A stretch of DNA of 64,000 bases from Ktedonobacteraceae bacterium. Lineage in GTDB: Bacteria > Chloroflexota > Ktedonobacteria > Ktedonobacterales > Ktedonobacteraceae. Position numbers and translations under genes: made by a program. Location of the stretch: contig DASRBN010000025.1 in NCBI GenBank assembly GCA_035653615.1, positions 236,901 through 300,900 of the forward strand, given 5' to 3'. The notes beneath the pieces were generated by a model that worked only from the letters and a program-made list of their open reading frames with translations, was not told the origin of the DNA and made no database searches. Shown here in pieces: positions 8,642 to 17,648 of this stretch. Each line of letters opens with the position of its first letter. Within the stretch, counting starts at the first letter, position 1.

Positions 8642-10090
8642 TCACTCGCCTTTTCTCACGTGCCGCAGCCGATAGATCGGGAAGCTGGCCAGCAGAAGCA
8701 GTACGCTGATGATAGTAAGGATGGTGGCAATGATATGCAGGCCGTCGCTGGTGATCGTTGTCCCAAGCAGGCTGGTGGCGAGAATGGCTCCCACGTAGCG
8801 GAAGGTTTGGAACTGACCACTCGCAGCACCCATCTGCCTGGCCGGGGCGTGTTCGTAGAGAGCAGCCTGTAGGCCGAGGTTATTGAAGCCGTTGGGAATG
8901 CCGAGGATGGCCCCGATAGCGAGGATCACGATCACCGGGGTGGCAGCGTTGAAGACCAGCAGCAAAAGGGAGCCCACAATGAGCGTGAAGGAACCGATGA
9001 TGAGGGCCGGTCTGGGGCCAGATTTGCTGATGAGCCGCGCTGCGATGGGTGTGGCCAGTACACCCATACCGGAGATAGGCAGCAGCAGGAGTCCTGCCAT
9101 GCCGCTATCGAAGCCGCGCACCTGTTCTAACCAGAGTGGCATGCTGAAGAAGACGGCGTAGAAGACGATATTGACACCCGCAAATTGAGCATAGACACCT
9201 ATCAACGGGCGGTTGGCAGCCAGCATTCTCACATTAAGAAATGGCTCAGCCACACCGCGCTCGCGTAGAACCAGTAGGACAGCGGCAAGCGGGGCGACCG
9301 GTAACAAGAGCCACAGCGGGCCGCTGGCCAGTGATAGCAGGAATGCGAGGAGACTAGCCAGCATCCCGCTGAACAAGACGATCCCAGGAACGTCGGCCAT
9401 TCTCACCGCCGCTTGTGCGACCGAGAGGCGCGACGGCGAGTCTTCCAGTGTGGCCAGACCAGGGGTGCTGTCTGCTGGCAACCAACGCAAGGCCAGAATG
9501 AGACCCACGATGGTCAGTGGAACGTTGACGAGAAAGATCGCAGGCCAGCCCAAAAGCCTCGCCAGAAACCCACCAAGCACCGGCCCGAGAGCAACGCTCA
9601 CCGACGAGGTGATGGAGATTGCGCCGAGCGTTCCTGCAGGAGCCTTGCCTTGTGGATCGCCAGCGCGAATGATGGCAAGTCCCGCCGGGTATGCTGCCGA
9701 GGTACCGAGTGCCTGCACCATACGAATGGCGATCAACCAGCCGAATGCCGGTACGAATGGCGCGAACGCACTTGCTATCCCGACCATGAGTAAGCCGGTG
9801 CAGAAAACACGCCGGGGACCGAACAGGTCAGAGAATCGACCCATCAAGGGCTGTGCGATAGCAGCCGCTAGTGCGAAGCCGGAGAGGAGCAATGACGCGG
9901 TGGTCACGCTGATCCTGAAGTTCGTCTGGATCAGAATGAGCGCAACGGTGATCATCGACGAGTTGAGCGGGTTCAGCAGCGTCCCCGCCAGCACCGCACT
10001 GACAAGGCGTTTACCAGGTCGCTGAGTCAGGGGCGTGCCCCTGGTTGCGTCAGTTTCAACAGCAAGTTCTATCTCTTTTTTGTGCATCAT
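8642..10090 (-). CDS. MFS exporter, DHA2 (EmrB/QacA) family
   Basis: Proton-driven major facilitator exporter of about 482 residues from the ATG pair at 10085-10090, with GGAGG 12-13 bases upstream. Visible motifs are the helix-1 segment LNPLNSSMITVAL, motif A GRFSDLFGPRRV and motif C GALGPVLGGFL-like (ALGPVLGGFLARLLGW). Around 14 helices are likely. The substrate is unknown; aromatic acids or drugs are the usual choices. It is divergent from a LysR regulator, a common control arrangement, and converges with the gentisate dioxygenase gene. Confidence 0.88.
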   Translation of the reverse strand: MMHKKEIELAVETDATRGTPLTQRPGKRLVSAVLAGTLLNPLNSSMITVALILIQTNFRISVTTASLLLSGFALAAAIAQPLMGRFSDLFGPRRVFCTGLLMVGIASAFAPFVPAFGWLIAIRMVQALGTSAAYPAGLAIIRAGDPQGKAPAGTLGAISITSSVSVALGPVLGGFLARLLGWPAIFLVNVPLTIVGLILALRWLPADSTPGLATLEDSPSRLSVAQAAVRMADVPGIVLFSGMLASLLAFLLSLASGPLWLLLPVAPLAAVLLVLRERGVAEPFLNVRMLAANRPLIGVYAQFAGVNIVFYAVFFSMPLWLEQVRGFDSGMAGLLLLPISGMGVLATPIAARLISKSGPRPALIIGSFTLIVGSLLLLVFNAATPVIVILAIGAILGIPNGFNNLGLQAALYEHAPARQMGAASGQFQTFRYVGAILATSLLGTTITSDGLHIIATILTIISVLLLLASFPIYRLRHVRKGE

Positions 10091-10201
10091 AAATGTCAGA
10101 AAACCTCCGCTTTCTCTTCTGTGAGGATATTCACCCGGCAGAAACCTGGCTGACCACAAGCTTCAACACCATATTGGTTTGTGCATGACCGTGTGGTTTG
10201 A

Positions 10202-10231
10202 TTGTAGACCGGTCATCTTATGTGTTACAAT
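10202..10231 (+). promoter_or_regulatory. Candidate promoter and LysR-type site
   Basis: TTGTAG (10202-10207), 18-bp spacer and TACAAT (10226-10231) point toward the LysR gene. The -10 box overlaps the palindrome ATACATATGTAT (10230-10241), which could be the regulator's binding site between the two divergent genes. Confidence 0.4.
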
Positions 10232-10286
10232 ACATATGTATTCATATATCCATGACTCTGCAGCCATAAGAGAGGATACAAAGGCG

Positions 10287-11195
10287 ATGGATCTGCTCCA
10301 GCTTCGCTATTTTCAGACCGTTGCCCGGCTTGAGCATATGACGCAGGCAGCGCAAGAACTCTACATTTCCCAGTCCTCTCTGAGTAAGACCATTATTCAT
10401 CTTGAACACGAGCTGGGTGTCTCGCTGTTCGATCGACAGGGACGCAAGATCCAGCTCAACCAGTATGGCAAAGCGTTTTTACGGCGTGTCGAGCAGGTTT
10501 TTGCGGCGTTGGATGATGGACAGCGCGAGTTGGCTGATCTGGCAGAAGGGAAGCAGGGGCAAGTGTCGCTCGCGTCGATGAGTATCTATCTCCTCCCTGG
10601 TCTTCTCCAGTCCTTCCGTGAGCGCCATCCAGGCGTCAACATCCGCATTTTTGGCTCTCCTCGTCAGGAAATGCTCGCTCAGCTTGAACGCGGAGAAATT
10701 GATCTTTGCTTCTCTGCCCCGCCGCTCGAACGGCCAGAGATCGAGTATACATCATTGATGATGGAGGAAATTCTGCTTGCGGTCCCGCCGGGGCATTGCC
10801 TGGCGGAACGCAAGACAGTCCGTTTGAACGAAGTTGCGCAAGAGCCCTTTTTAGCACTCAAACAGGGATATAGTCTGCGCAAACTTATCGACACGTGTTG
10901 TCAACAGGCAGGTTTTACTCCACATGTCGTGTTTGAGGGGGATGAGCCTATGGCGCTGTTGCACCTTGTCAAAGCTGGACTGGGTATTGCTTGTATTCCC
11001 GCGCTTGTCTGGAAGAGCGTCCCTGAGATAGCGGTTGCACGCGTCCATATCGAAGAGCCACTCTGCCAGCGTGAGTTGGCTTTGCTCTGGTCAAAGGAGC
11101 GCTACCTCTCTGTTGCCGCGCGTGAATTGCGTGATTTTATCATCACGTACTTTGCACACTTTGACCAAACCACGCCATTATCCGGAAGCTTCTGA
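10287..11195 (+). CDS. LysR family transcriptional regulator
   Basis: A 302-residue DNA-binding regulator from the ATG at 10287, preceded by AGAGGA ten bases upstream. Residues 1-60 form the winged helix-turn-helix (LRYFQTVARLEHMTQAAQEL, SQSSLSKTI, LGVSLFDRQGRKI). The rest is the two-lobed periplasmic-binding-like effector domain. It faces the DHA2 exporter gene across a 196-bp gap and most likely controls that gene and itself. The effector is unknown; an aromatic compound would fit the neighbourhood. Confidence 0.9.
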   Translation: MDLLQLRYFQTVARLEHMTQAAQELYISQSSLSKTIIHLEHELGVSLFDRQGRKIQLNQYGKAFLRRVEQVFAALDDGQRELADLAEGKQGQVSLASMSIYLLPGLLQSFRERHPGVNIRIFGSPRQEMLAQLERGEIDLCFSAPPLERPEIEYTSLMMEEILLAVPPGHCLAERKTVRLNEVAQEPFLALKQGYSLRKLIDTCCQQAGFTPHVVFEGDEPMALLHLVKAGLGIACIPALVWKSVPEIAVARVHIEEPLCQRELALLWSKERYLSVAARELRDFIITYFAHFDQTTPLSGSF

Positions 11196-11237
11196 TTGAG
11201 AAGGCACAGGTTATTTTCTCCTTTTATCTTGCAAGGC

Positions 11238-12014
11238 TTATTTTGCTGTCCAGCCGCCATCAATAACGAGGGCCGAGCCGGTGACGAAGGCTGCCTCGTC
11301 TGAAGCCAGGTATAGAGCGGCATGGGCAACTTCATTCGGAAGTCCCATGCGTCCGACGGGCTGGCGGGCGTGCAACTGCTGGCGCACCTCGTCCTCATGT
11401 CCGGCGAAGTTGCGGGCGAGGTAGCCCTCGACGAAAGGTGTCTGCACCGTGCCGGGGCAAATGGCGTTGCAGCGAATGCCTTGTGTGACGAAGTCGATGG
11501 CGATCGAGCGTGTGAGGGCCAGCACCGCACCTTTACTGGCGCAATAGGGCAAACGCCGCTCGATCCCGATCATCGCCGCGACCGAGGCCATGTTGATAAT
11601 GACGCCGCCCCCTGGCGATTGCGCCAGCATTTGTCGTACCCCTTCACGTGCGCACAGGAAAACACCACCCGCGTTCACTCGCATCACGCGCTCCCAATCC
11701 TCAAAGCTGGTTTCCAGCAGAGAGCCAACGTGGCTGATACCTGCATTATTAACCAGGATATCGAGCCTTCCTTCGCGCGCGGCGATCTGCTCTATGGCAG
11801 CCTTCACCTGAGACTCTTCGGCAACGTCCAACTGTTGTACCCGCGCGCTTCCTCCCGCTTCTTGAATCTCACCGGCAACTCGCTGCGCTGCATCTTCTCG
11901 AAGGTCTGCCAGCACAATATGCGCACCCTGCTGCGCAAAAAGTCGCGCGATAGATTCTCCGATGCCTGAGCCGGCTCCAGTCACGAAGGCGATTTTCTTT
12001 TCCAGGCGAAACAT
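11238..12014 (-). CDS. Short-chain dehydrogenase/reductase
   Basis: Classical SDR of 258 residues: NAD(P) motif TGAGSGIG at residues 12-19, NNAG near 90, catalytic Ser in NMASVAA and YCASK near 160, and the usual C-terminal SALVIDGGW. Asp in VLADLRE after strand 2 suggests NAD rather than NADP. It is the last gene of the DeoR-headed minus-strand group and probably oxidises a polyol or sugar intermediate. The exact substrate cannot be inferred. Confidence 0.9.
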   Translation of the reverse strand: MFRLEKKIAFVTGAGSGIGESIARLFAQQGAHIVLADLREDAAQRVAGEIQEAGGSARVQQLDVAEESQVKAAIEQIAAREGRLDILVNNAGISHVGSLLETSFEDWERVMRVNAGGVFLCAREGVRQMLAQSPGGGVIINMASVAAMIGIERRLPYCASKGAVLALTRSIAIDFVTQGIRCNAICPGTVQTPFVEGYLARNFAGHEDEVRQQLHARQPVGRMGLPNEVAHAALYLASDEAAFVTGSALVIDGGWTAK

Positions 12015-12088
12015 GGTCGTTCCCTTTCTTTATTGGCCGTCTCTACACCACTCGATTTCGCTCTGCCCTCTCTCAAGACACATTGGCT

Positions 12089-13009
12089 CTATGAACTGGC
12101 ACCTGGACTCTGCTGAACGAGAAATCGCCGCCAGTATGTAACGCTCGCGCGTAATTCGTCCAGTACCAGTGTATCTGGAGCCTCGAAAGGATGGATAGGT
12201 TCGAGAAAGAGATAGAGATCTTCGTGCCTCTGCCAATGCGCAATGGCCTGTAGAATATCCCCGGCTTCTATTACACCCTGTTTGTTGTATGCTTCGGTAA
12301 ATGGCCAGTGGTGGTCGTTCAGGAGGTCACTTTGCTGCAAGTGAATGATTGGTATCTGCCTCCAGGAAGCGGCGAACCAGTTTTGGTAGGTAGCACTGAG
12401 GGTATTCGTGCGTAAGACATGCCCCACGTCAAAGCAGAGGACAAGCGGAACTGCTGTGTCCAATTGATCGAGCCACTGCGCCTCGTCAAGTGTGTGTCCC
12501 CATTCGCGCTCCGCCGCCATATTTTCGAACAGCAGAAAACGCAAACCGTGTTGTGACGCGTAGTCGGACAAGGTAGAGAGATGCTCTTGCAATTCGGTCA
12601 GCAGTGCCGATTTACGTTCGGTATGCGAGAAATCTCGCACGCTAAACGCGCCAATGTGTCCACCTGTCCCCCAGGCGCCCAGGCGAGCGGTCACCTCAAT
12701 CGCTCGCTTATACCAGCGCAGTGCGGCCAGGCGCAAACGCGCATCGGGATGCAGCAACTGGCTCCAGGAGTAGGCGGCCAGGCCGGTAAAGGTGCTGTGA
12801 ATCTGGAGACCCCGCGCGGAAGCAACCTCTCTGGTCTCGTCTGCGTAGGCCTGGACTGCCTCCTCATCGAACAATGGATCGATCAGGTCAAAGCTGAATT
12901 GACAACAATCCAGTCCAAGTTCATCGTGTACTATACGCACCCACTGCTCCGGCTCTGGCCAGCGTTTGACGGCGAAGCAGGTATTGATGCCGAGGTGTAT
13001 GCGAGACAT
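12089..13009 (-). CDS. Sugar phosphate isomerase/epimerase (xylose-isomerase-like TIM barrel)
   Basis: A 306-residue TIM-barrel enzyme from the ATG at 13009, which has GGAGGGAGG just upstream. Family features are the opening HLGINTCFAVKRWP, STFTGLAAYSW, the glutamate in LLFENMA, FDVGH (metal-binding Asp and His) and a late EPIHPFE. Together they give the Glu-Asp-His-Glu metal set. Related enzymes epimerise ketose phosphates such as erythrulose or ribulose phosphates. It sits 34 bp after the metallophosphoesterase gene in the DeoR group. Confidence 0.82.
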   Translation of the reverse strand: MSRIHLGINTCFAVKRWPEPEQWVRIVHDELGLDCCQFSFDLIDPLFDEEAVQAYADETREVASARGLQIHSTFTGLAAYSWSQLLHPDARLRLAALRWYKRAIEVTARLGAWGTGGHIGAFSVRDFSHTERKSALLTELQEHLSTLSDYASQHGLRFLLFENMAAEREWGHTLDEAQWLDQLDTAVPLVLCFDVGHVLRTNTLSATYQNWFAASWRQIPIIHLQQSDLLNDHHWPFTEAYNKQGVIEAGDILQAIAHWQRHEDLYLFLEPIHPFEAPDTLVLDELRASVTYWRRFLVQQSPGASS

Positions 13010-13043
13010 AGGGCCTCCCTCCATGTTTAGCGCCTCAAAGGTG

Positions 13044-13991
13044 TTAACCGCTCACCATCTGGTAGCCGCGCAGCTTTCCTTTATGCAAGGTGGCGAGTAC
13101 TCCATGCAGAACGCCCTCGCTAAAATCGCTGCCGGGATTTATACAGACGGTGCGCCCAATCTTGCAAGAGGCATGAGCCTCGTGAATGTGACCATGCAGG
13201 CCAAGCAGGGGTTGATAACGCTCGATGGCTGCGCGCACGGCTGTCGAGCCAACGGGTTTAAAGCGTGTCTGGCCCAGGTTGCTCTGCACCTTTAAATCGG
13301 CGTTGAGCTCCGGCGCGTCATCCAGCCCGCTTCCATAAGGAGGAACATGCAGGTTCATAACGAGCGCGTCAGGCCTCTTGACCCGGGACATCAGGGCATC
13401 AATGCGGCGACCAAGTTCATCTTCACTGCATTCGCGTGGCGTGTTCCAGGGGGTAGGATTCGACCAGCCGAGGCTGATCATTTCGCTCGTATCATCCAAC
13501 ATAACGGGGCCATCCTCGGGATTGCGCACGATGCGACCGGCGGCGAGCGCCTCCAGGACAGCAGGTGGATCATCGTTGCCACCCATGATATAGCAGCGCA
13601 CGCCTGTACCCTCCAGGCGTTCATCCGCCAGCGCCACCCATTCCTCGAGGCGCGCTTTCATCAGGTGTTCAAAGAGGCTTTCGATCTCGCCCGAAGCAGC
13701 AAGCGCTTCTTGTTCGCTTTTGCGACAGCGATAAGGATACAGCCCCTTATCGGCAGCTGCCTTCTCGAAGGCCTGCACTTCGCTTTCTGATGACAGTTCA
13801 AGGCGCTGGCCGCGGACTTGTGTGACGTACACCCCCGGTCGTACCTCTTCAAGGAAGACCAGGCCTTTCCCCAGTATGTCGCCGCCCATGACGAGCACCT
13901 GCGCCTTATAAAACTTTGCCGCGTTTAAAAACTTGCGGAAGCACCGGTTGGAGCCATGCACATCGCTGGCGTAGTAGATTGTTGTCGCCAT
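13044..13991 (-). CDS. Metallophosphoesterase (calcineurin-like), copy 1
   Basis: A 315-residue two-metal phosphoesterase. All five family motifs are present: SDVHG, GGD, GGNDDP, NLHVPPY (the metal His) and GLHGHIHE. Start and upstream stop overlap as TAATG with the DeoR gene, implying coupled translation. A close relative lies at 22798-23748 in the second catabolic unit; the two share SDVHG/TDIHG, RKF(L/I)NAAKFYKA and the late CINPGS. A role in removing phosphate from, or cleaving a phosphodiester of, the catabolised compound is inferred. Confidence 0.88.
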   Translation of the reverse strand: MATTIYYASDVHGSNRCFRKFLNAAKFYKAQVLVMGGDILGKGLVFLEEVRPGVYVTQVRGQRLELSSESEVQAFEKAAADKGLYPYRCRKSEQEALAASGEIESLFEHLMKARLEEWVALADERLEGTGVRCYIMGGNDDPPAVLEALAAGRIVRNPEDGPVMLDDTSEMISLGWSNPTPWNTPRECSEDELGRRIDALMSRVKRPDALVMNLHVPPYGSGLDDAPELNADLKVQSNLGQTRFKPVGSTAVRAAIERYQPLLGLHGHIHEAHASCKIGRTVCINPGSDFSEGVLHGVLATLHKGKLRGYQMVSG

Positions 13992-14788
13992 TACTTCACC
14001 ATTTCTGATTCAGGTTCAGTCGTTCGCTGGCGCGCCAATGTGATTTGCGCGCCGCAGGCCCGGAGTTGATCGAGCATCTCCGCGGGAGCCGCTTCGTCGG
14101 TCACCAGATTCGTCACCATCGCTATGGGGGCGACAACAGCGGGAGCGCGAAGACCGAGCTTCCCATGATCGGCCAGCACAATAACGCGGCTCGCGCGCTC
14201 CATCATCAGCCGGTGAAGCGAGGCCACTTCATGATCTAACTCCGTCACCCCGACGTTGGGATCGACTCCTGCCGCGCCCAGGATGCAAACATCCGCGTAA
14301 AAACGGTGGAGCGTGGATTCCGCGATAGGGCCGGTCATGGTGAGTTCATCATTGTGCAGCTTGCCACCGAGTACGATGACCTGAATGTTGCGCGAGCAGA
14401 GCAGGCTGGCGTGCGAAAGGGAGGCTGTAATTACCTGCAGATGCGGATGGGGAGGAAGAAACTGCGCGAATTGGGAAGTGGTTGTTCCCTCACCCAGAAA
14501 CAATGTCTGCCCAGGCTCAATCATCCGCGCTGCACACGCGCCGATCAATCGCTTCTGCGCGGCGTTCTGTAATGCCCGGCTGTTAAAGCCCAGTTCCACA
14601 CTTTTGGTAATGTGGACGGTCGCGCCGCCGTATGTCTGGCGTAAAAAACCATCCTGTTCCAGCCGCTTAATATCGCGCCGGATGGTCATCACGGACACTC
14701 CCAGCTCATCGGCCAGCGCCTGGGTCTCAATCGATTGTAGCTCGGCCACCCGCTCCAGAATAAGCCTTCTCCGCTCACTCGCCAGCAT
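13991..14788 (-). CDS. DeoR family transcriptional regulator
   Basis: A 265-residue repressor from the ATG at 14788; a TTG nine codons earlier is less likely. The N-terminal helix-turn-helix reads ERRRLILERVAEL ... LADELGVSVMTIRRDIKRLE. The C-terminal sugar-phosphate-sensing domain has GEGTTTSQ, GGKLHNDE and ILGAAGVDP. Family members respond to phosphorylated sugars. It is the first gene of the minus-strand group and faces the APC permease operon, so it probably controls both directions. Confidence 0.9.
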   Translation of the reverse strand: MLASERRRLILERVAELQSIETQALADELGVSVMTIRRDIKRLEQDGFLRQTYGGATVHITKSVELGFNSRALQNAAQKRLIGACAARMIEPGQTLFLGEGTTTSQFAQFLPPHPHLQVITASLSHASLLCSRNIQVIVLGGKLHNDELTMTGPIAESTLHRFYADVCILGAAGVDPNVGVTELDHEVASLHRLMMERASRVIVLADHGKLGLRAPAVVAPIAMVTNLVTDEAAPAEMLDQLRACGAQITLARQRTTEPESEMVK

Positions 14789-14842
14789 AAGATGCGCTTC
14801 TCCGTCCTCTAACAAGATAGAACAAACAATTACATATATTCA

Positions 14843-14871
14843 TTGACAGATCATGTTCTTTGCTGTATACT
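14843..14871 (+). promoter_or_regulatory. Distal promoter of the APC permease/BtpA/kinase operon
   Basis: TTGACA (14843-14848), 17-bp spacer, TATACT (14866-14871): near-consensus, 92 bp upstream of an equally strong second promoter. Confidence 0.7.
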
Positions 14872-14897
14872 TTAGCTAATAAATTCTTGTATGTCAA
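14869..14897 (-). promoter_or_regulatory. Promoter candidate for the DeoR operon
   Basis: Minus-strand TTGACA (14892-14897), 17-bp spacer and TAAAGT (14869-14874). It overlaps the distal plus-strand promoter, so a repressor bound here could silence both directions. Confidence 0.45.
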
Positions 14898-14934
14898 GTA
14901 TTTCCTTTCCTTGTAGTGCCTGGTGCATTTACGC

Positions 14935-14963
14935 TTGACATGTTCGGGTTTGGTTACTATACT
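14935..14963 (+). promoter_or_regulatory. Proximal promoter of the APC permease operon
   Basis: TTGACA (14935-14940), 17-bp spacer, TATACT (14958-14963), about 70 bp before the start codon at 15036. Confidence 0.75.
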
Positions 14964-15035
14964 CTCCCCACGTGGAAGCGGCAGGAACCGGACCTTTTCC
15001 CGGCTTCCTGATGGGGATTGAAACAAGGAGTCGAC

Positions 15036-16697
15036 ATGCAATCAGAATCTGCATCTTCCACGTCCTCATCCCTCTATGTGCGGCAATCATCGGGTCTTGT
15101 TCGTGAAGCATCGGTGATAGACGCTATTATTTTCAACGCGGTCTTCTCTGCGCCTGTGGGGGCGACCCTGGCTTTCGGTATTTTCTACGCGCTGGGATCG
15201 TTCCCTGGAGCCGACCTGGTGCTGGCGTTGCTGATCGCTTTCCTGGTCAATATTCCTGTCTGCATCATGATGTCGATGATGGCATCGGCTATGCCTCGCA
15301 CCGGCGGCGACTACGTGTGGATCAGCCGTATCTTGCATCCGGCAGTTGCCGTGTTCAGCAATTTTTCTGCGGCGGTCTCCGCCTTGATTGGCGCGGCCTT
15401 CTGGGCGCGCTCTTTCGCGGTGCTGGCGGTCGGCCCGGCCTTGGCAGTGCTGGGCGCGGTCACGCAAAACAATAGCCTGATTAACGCGGGCAATGCTGTG
15501 AGCGGTAGCGATACCGTCGGCCAGTGGTGGACATTCGGGCTTGGTCTGCTGTTAATTATTATTCTCGCGGTGGCTATGTCAGCCGGAACGAAAGCATCGT
15601 TCCGCGTACAGAATGTGTGCTGGACGATTGCTAGCCTGGGCACCTTCCTGGCGTTTATCGCCCTGCTGATAAGCTCAAATGCGAGCTTCATCGCCAACTT
15701 CAATGCCTTTGCGCGGCCATTTACGCACAGTGCGAATTCCTTTCAAGCCATCGAGACCGCTGCCTCTAAGATTGGCTTTGTTTTCACTGGCGGGCATCAA
15801 TTCTCCTCGACCCTGCCGGTCATTGCCATTATTATGACCTTCATGATGTGGAACTGGTGGTCGGTCTATATCGCCGGAGAACTCAAATCTGCCGGGAAGC
15901 TGCGCCGCCAGGTTTCTATCATGATTGGTGCGCTGGTGTGGGACTCGCTTTTTATGATTATTGGCGTATTGCTTCTCTACCGTAGCGCGACCGAGCAATT
16001 TATCGCCAGCATCAATGCCCTGGCAGGCACTACTACCTATCCGCTGCCGGTGCTGCCTTACTACAACTTGATGGCGAGTATCGCGGCCAACAATAGCGTC
16101 TTCGCGCTACTGATCGCGGTGAGCTTTGTCTTCTGGAACCTGCCGGCCATGTTTCCCAATACGTTTATGCCCGTGCGCACGATTTTCGCCTGGTCTTTCG
16201 ACCGCATTCTGCCCGGCAAGCTTTCGGAGGTGAGCGAGCGCACGCACGCGCCGGTTCCGGCCATCATTACTGCTTCGCTGATTGTCACAGCCATCTTGAT
16301 CTGGTCGGTACTCTCAAGTTCGTTCGCCACGCTGCTCTCTATGGGTGTGCTGGCCGGAGTGGTGACCATTCTTTGTGTGAGCGTGGCGGCGATTGTGTTT
16401 CCTCTACGCCGTCCCGACCTGTTTAAAAACTCGCCGGCGAATGTGAGGATTGCGGGTATTCCGCTGCTGCCCGTAGTTGCGGTACTATCTATAGCGGTGA
16501 TGATTGGTCTGGCGTACCTGGTGCTTTCTTACCAGTCACTTGGCATTGCTACGCCTCAATTGGGGCCGCTGCCGGGCTTCATCTTTATGGGAGCTCTCAT
16601 CGTAATCGGCCTGGTGATCTTCTATGTGGCGCGTTTTGTGAGGGCGCGGCAAGGAGTGAATCTCGACCTCATTTACAGCGAACTGCCGCCCGAGTAA
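15036..16697 (+). CDS. APC superfamily permease, copy 1
   Basis: Amino-acid/polyamine/organocation-type transporter of 553 residues with about 12 helices. ATG 15036 has AAGGAG five bases upstream. Distinctive segments are VRQSSGLVREAS at the N-terminus, MPRTGGDYVWISRILHPA in the third helix region, and a C-terminal SELPPE. All three recur in copy 2 (23949-25583). Two strong promoters precede it. It is followed by a BtpA-like protein and a sugar kinase, an unusual partnership for an amino-acid permease, so the imported compound may be an amine-bearing or acidic sugar derivative (inference). Confidence 0.88.
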   Translation: MQSESASSTSSSLYVRQSSGLVREASVIDAIIFNAVFSAPVGATLAFGIFYALGSFPGADLVLALLIAFLVNIPVCIMMSMMASAMPRTGGDYVWISRILHPAVAVFSNFSAAVSALIGAAFWARSFAVLAVGPALAVLGAVTQNNSLINAGNAVSGSDTVGQWWTFGLGLLLIIILAVAMSAGTKASFRVQNVCWTIASLGTFLAFIALLISSNASFIANFNAFARPFTHSANSFQAIETAASKIGFVFTGGHQFSSTLPVIAIIMTFMMWNWWSVYIAGELKSAGKLRRQVSIMIGALVWDSLFMIIGVLLLYRSATEQFIASINALAGTTTYPLPVLPYYNLMASIAANNSVFALLIAVSFVFWNLPAMFPNTFMPVRTIFAWSFDRILPGKLSEVSERTHAPVPAIITASLIVTAILIWSVLSSSFATLLSMGVLAGVVTILCVSVAAIVFPLRRPDLFKNSPANVRIAGIPLLPVVAVLSIAVMIGLAYLVLSYQSLGIATPQLGPLPGFIFMGALIVIGLVIFYVARFVRARQGVNLDLIYSELPPE

Positions 16698-16734
16698 ATG
16701 CTAGCATCATGAAAAAGACGTGGTGAACGCCAGG

Positions 16735-16764
16735 GCGAAGATTCTTCGCTGTGCTCAGAATGAC
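16735..16764 (-). repeat. Dispersed repeat, inverted copy
   Basis: AAGATTCTTCGCTG followed by TGCTCAGAATGAC is the reverse complement of the repeat core at 1102-1128. It lies in the 84-bp gap between the permease and BtpA-like genes. Confidence 0.7.
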
Positions 16765-16781
16765 AATCAGGGGGCCAAAGC

Positions 16782-17648
16782 ATGTCCAATGTGAATGGAA
16801 ATGATCGCGCGGATACTTCAAATCGTTCGTTACTGGAAACCCTTTTCGGGCAGACAAAGCCGGTGATCGCGATGATGCACCTGCTGCCTCTGCCTGGGCG
16901 CCCACTTTATGACAGTAAAGCAGGAATGGCAGGCATAGTGGATGCGTTGAGGCGCGACCTGGATATCTTACAAGATGGCGGAGTGGATGGCCTGCTGTTT
17001 TGTAACGAGGGAGATCGCCCGTACAGATTTCATATTGATCGTGCGCCCATTGCCGCCATGGCAGCGGTCATTGGAGAATTGCGCCCGCATATCCGGCTTC
17101 CTTATGGCGTTGACCTTCTCTGGGACCCGCTGGCCGCCATCGCGGTAGCCCAGGCCGTGCAGGCAACATTTGTGCGCGAGGTCTTCACCGGCGTCTACGA
17201 TAGCGATATGGGGTTGTGGCAACCGGATGCTGCCGCGGCGCTGGACTACCGGCGGCACATTGGCGCGCAACAGGTGCGCCTGTTTTTCAATATCGAGCCT
17301 GAGTTTGCGCGCCCTGTTTCGCCTCGCCCAATTGGTGCGCTGGCCCATAGCGTCGTTGTTTCTTCGCTGGCCGATGCCATTCTCATTTCGGGAGCCATGG
17401 CGGGCGCGGAAGTCAACCTCGATCATATTCGCGAGGCCAGGGCCGCTGTACCTGGTACGCCCGTGCTGGCCAATACCGGCGTGAAAATTGAAACAGTGCG
17501 TGACACCCTGGCCGTTTCCGATGGCGTCATCGTCGGCACAGGCCTGAAATACGACGGCTACACCTGGAATCCCGTCGATGCGGAGCGCGTTCGCCGTTTT
17601 ATGGATGAAGTTCGTGCCGCGCGTGCTTTGAGTGAGGCACATCCATGA
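16782..17648 (+). CDS. BtpA/SgcQ family TIM-barrel protein
   Basis: A 288-residue protein with the family signature IAMMHLLPLPG near residue 30, then DILQDGGVDGLLFCNEGD, LPYGVDLLWD, ATFVREVFTGVYDSD and a late LANTGVKIET / DGVIVGTGLK that resembles a phosphate-binding barrel end. BtpA was named for a role in photosystem I biogenesis in cyanobacteria, but many bacterial homologues (SgcQ) sit in sugar operons with unknown chemistry. Here it overlaps the kinase gene by four bases (ATGA), so the two are co-translated. A lyase or isomerase acting on a phosphorylated sugar is a reasonable guess. Confidence 0.82.
   Translation: MSNVNGNDRADTSNRSLLETLFGQTKPVIAMMHLLPLPGRPLYDSKAGMAGIVDALRRDLDILQDGGVDGLLFCNEGDRPYRFHIDRAPIAAMAAVIGELRPHIRLPYGVDLLWDPLAAIAVAQAVQATFVREVFTGVYDSDMGLWQPDAAAALDYRRHIGAQQVRLFFNIEPEFARPVSPRPIGALAHSVVVSSLADAILISGAMAGAEVNLDHIREARAAVPGTPVLANTGVKIETVRDTLAVSDGVIVGTGLKYDGYTWNPVDAERVRRFMDEVRAARALSEAHP

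Noticed and set aside
9213..10025. 270-codon plus-strand frame opposite the DHA2 exporter
   Set aside because: Antisense shadow; Arg/Ser/Thr-rich composition and no motif.
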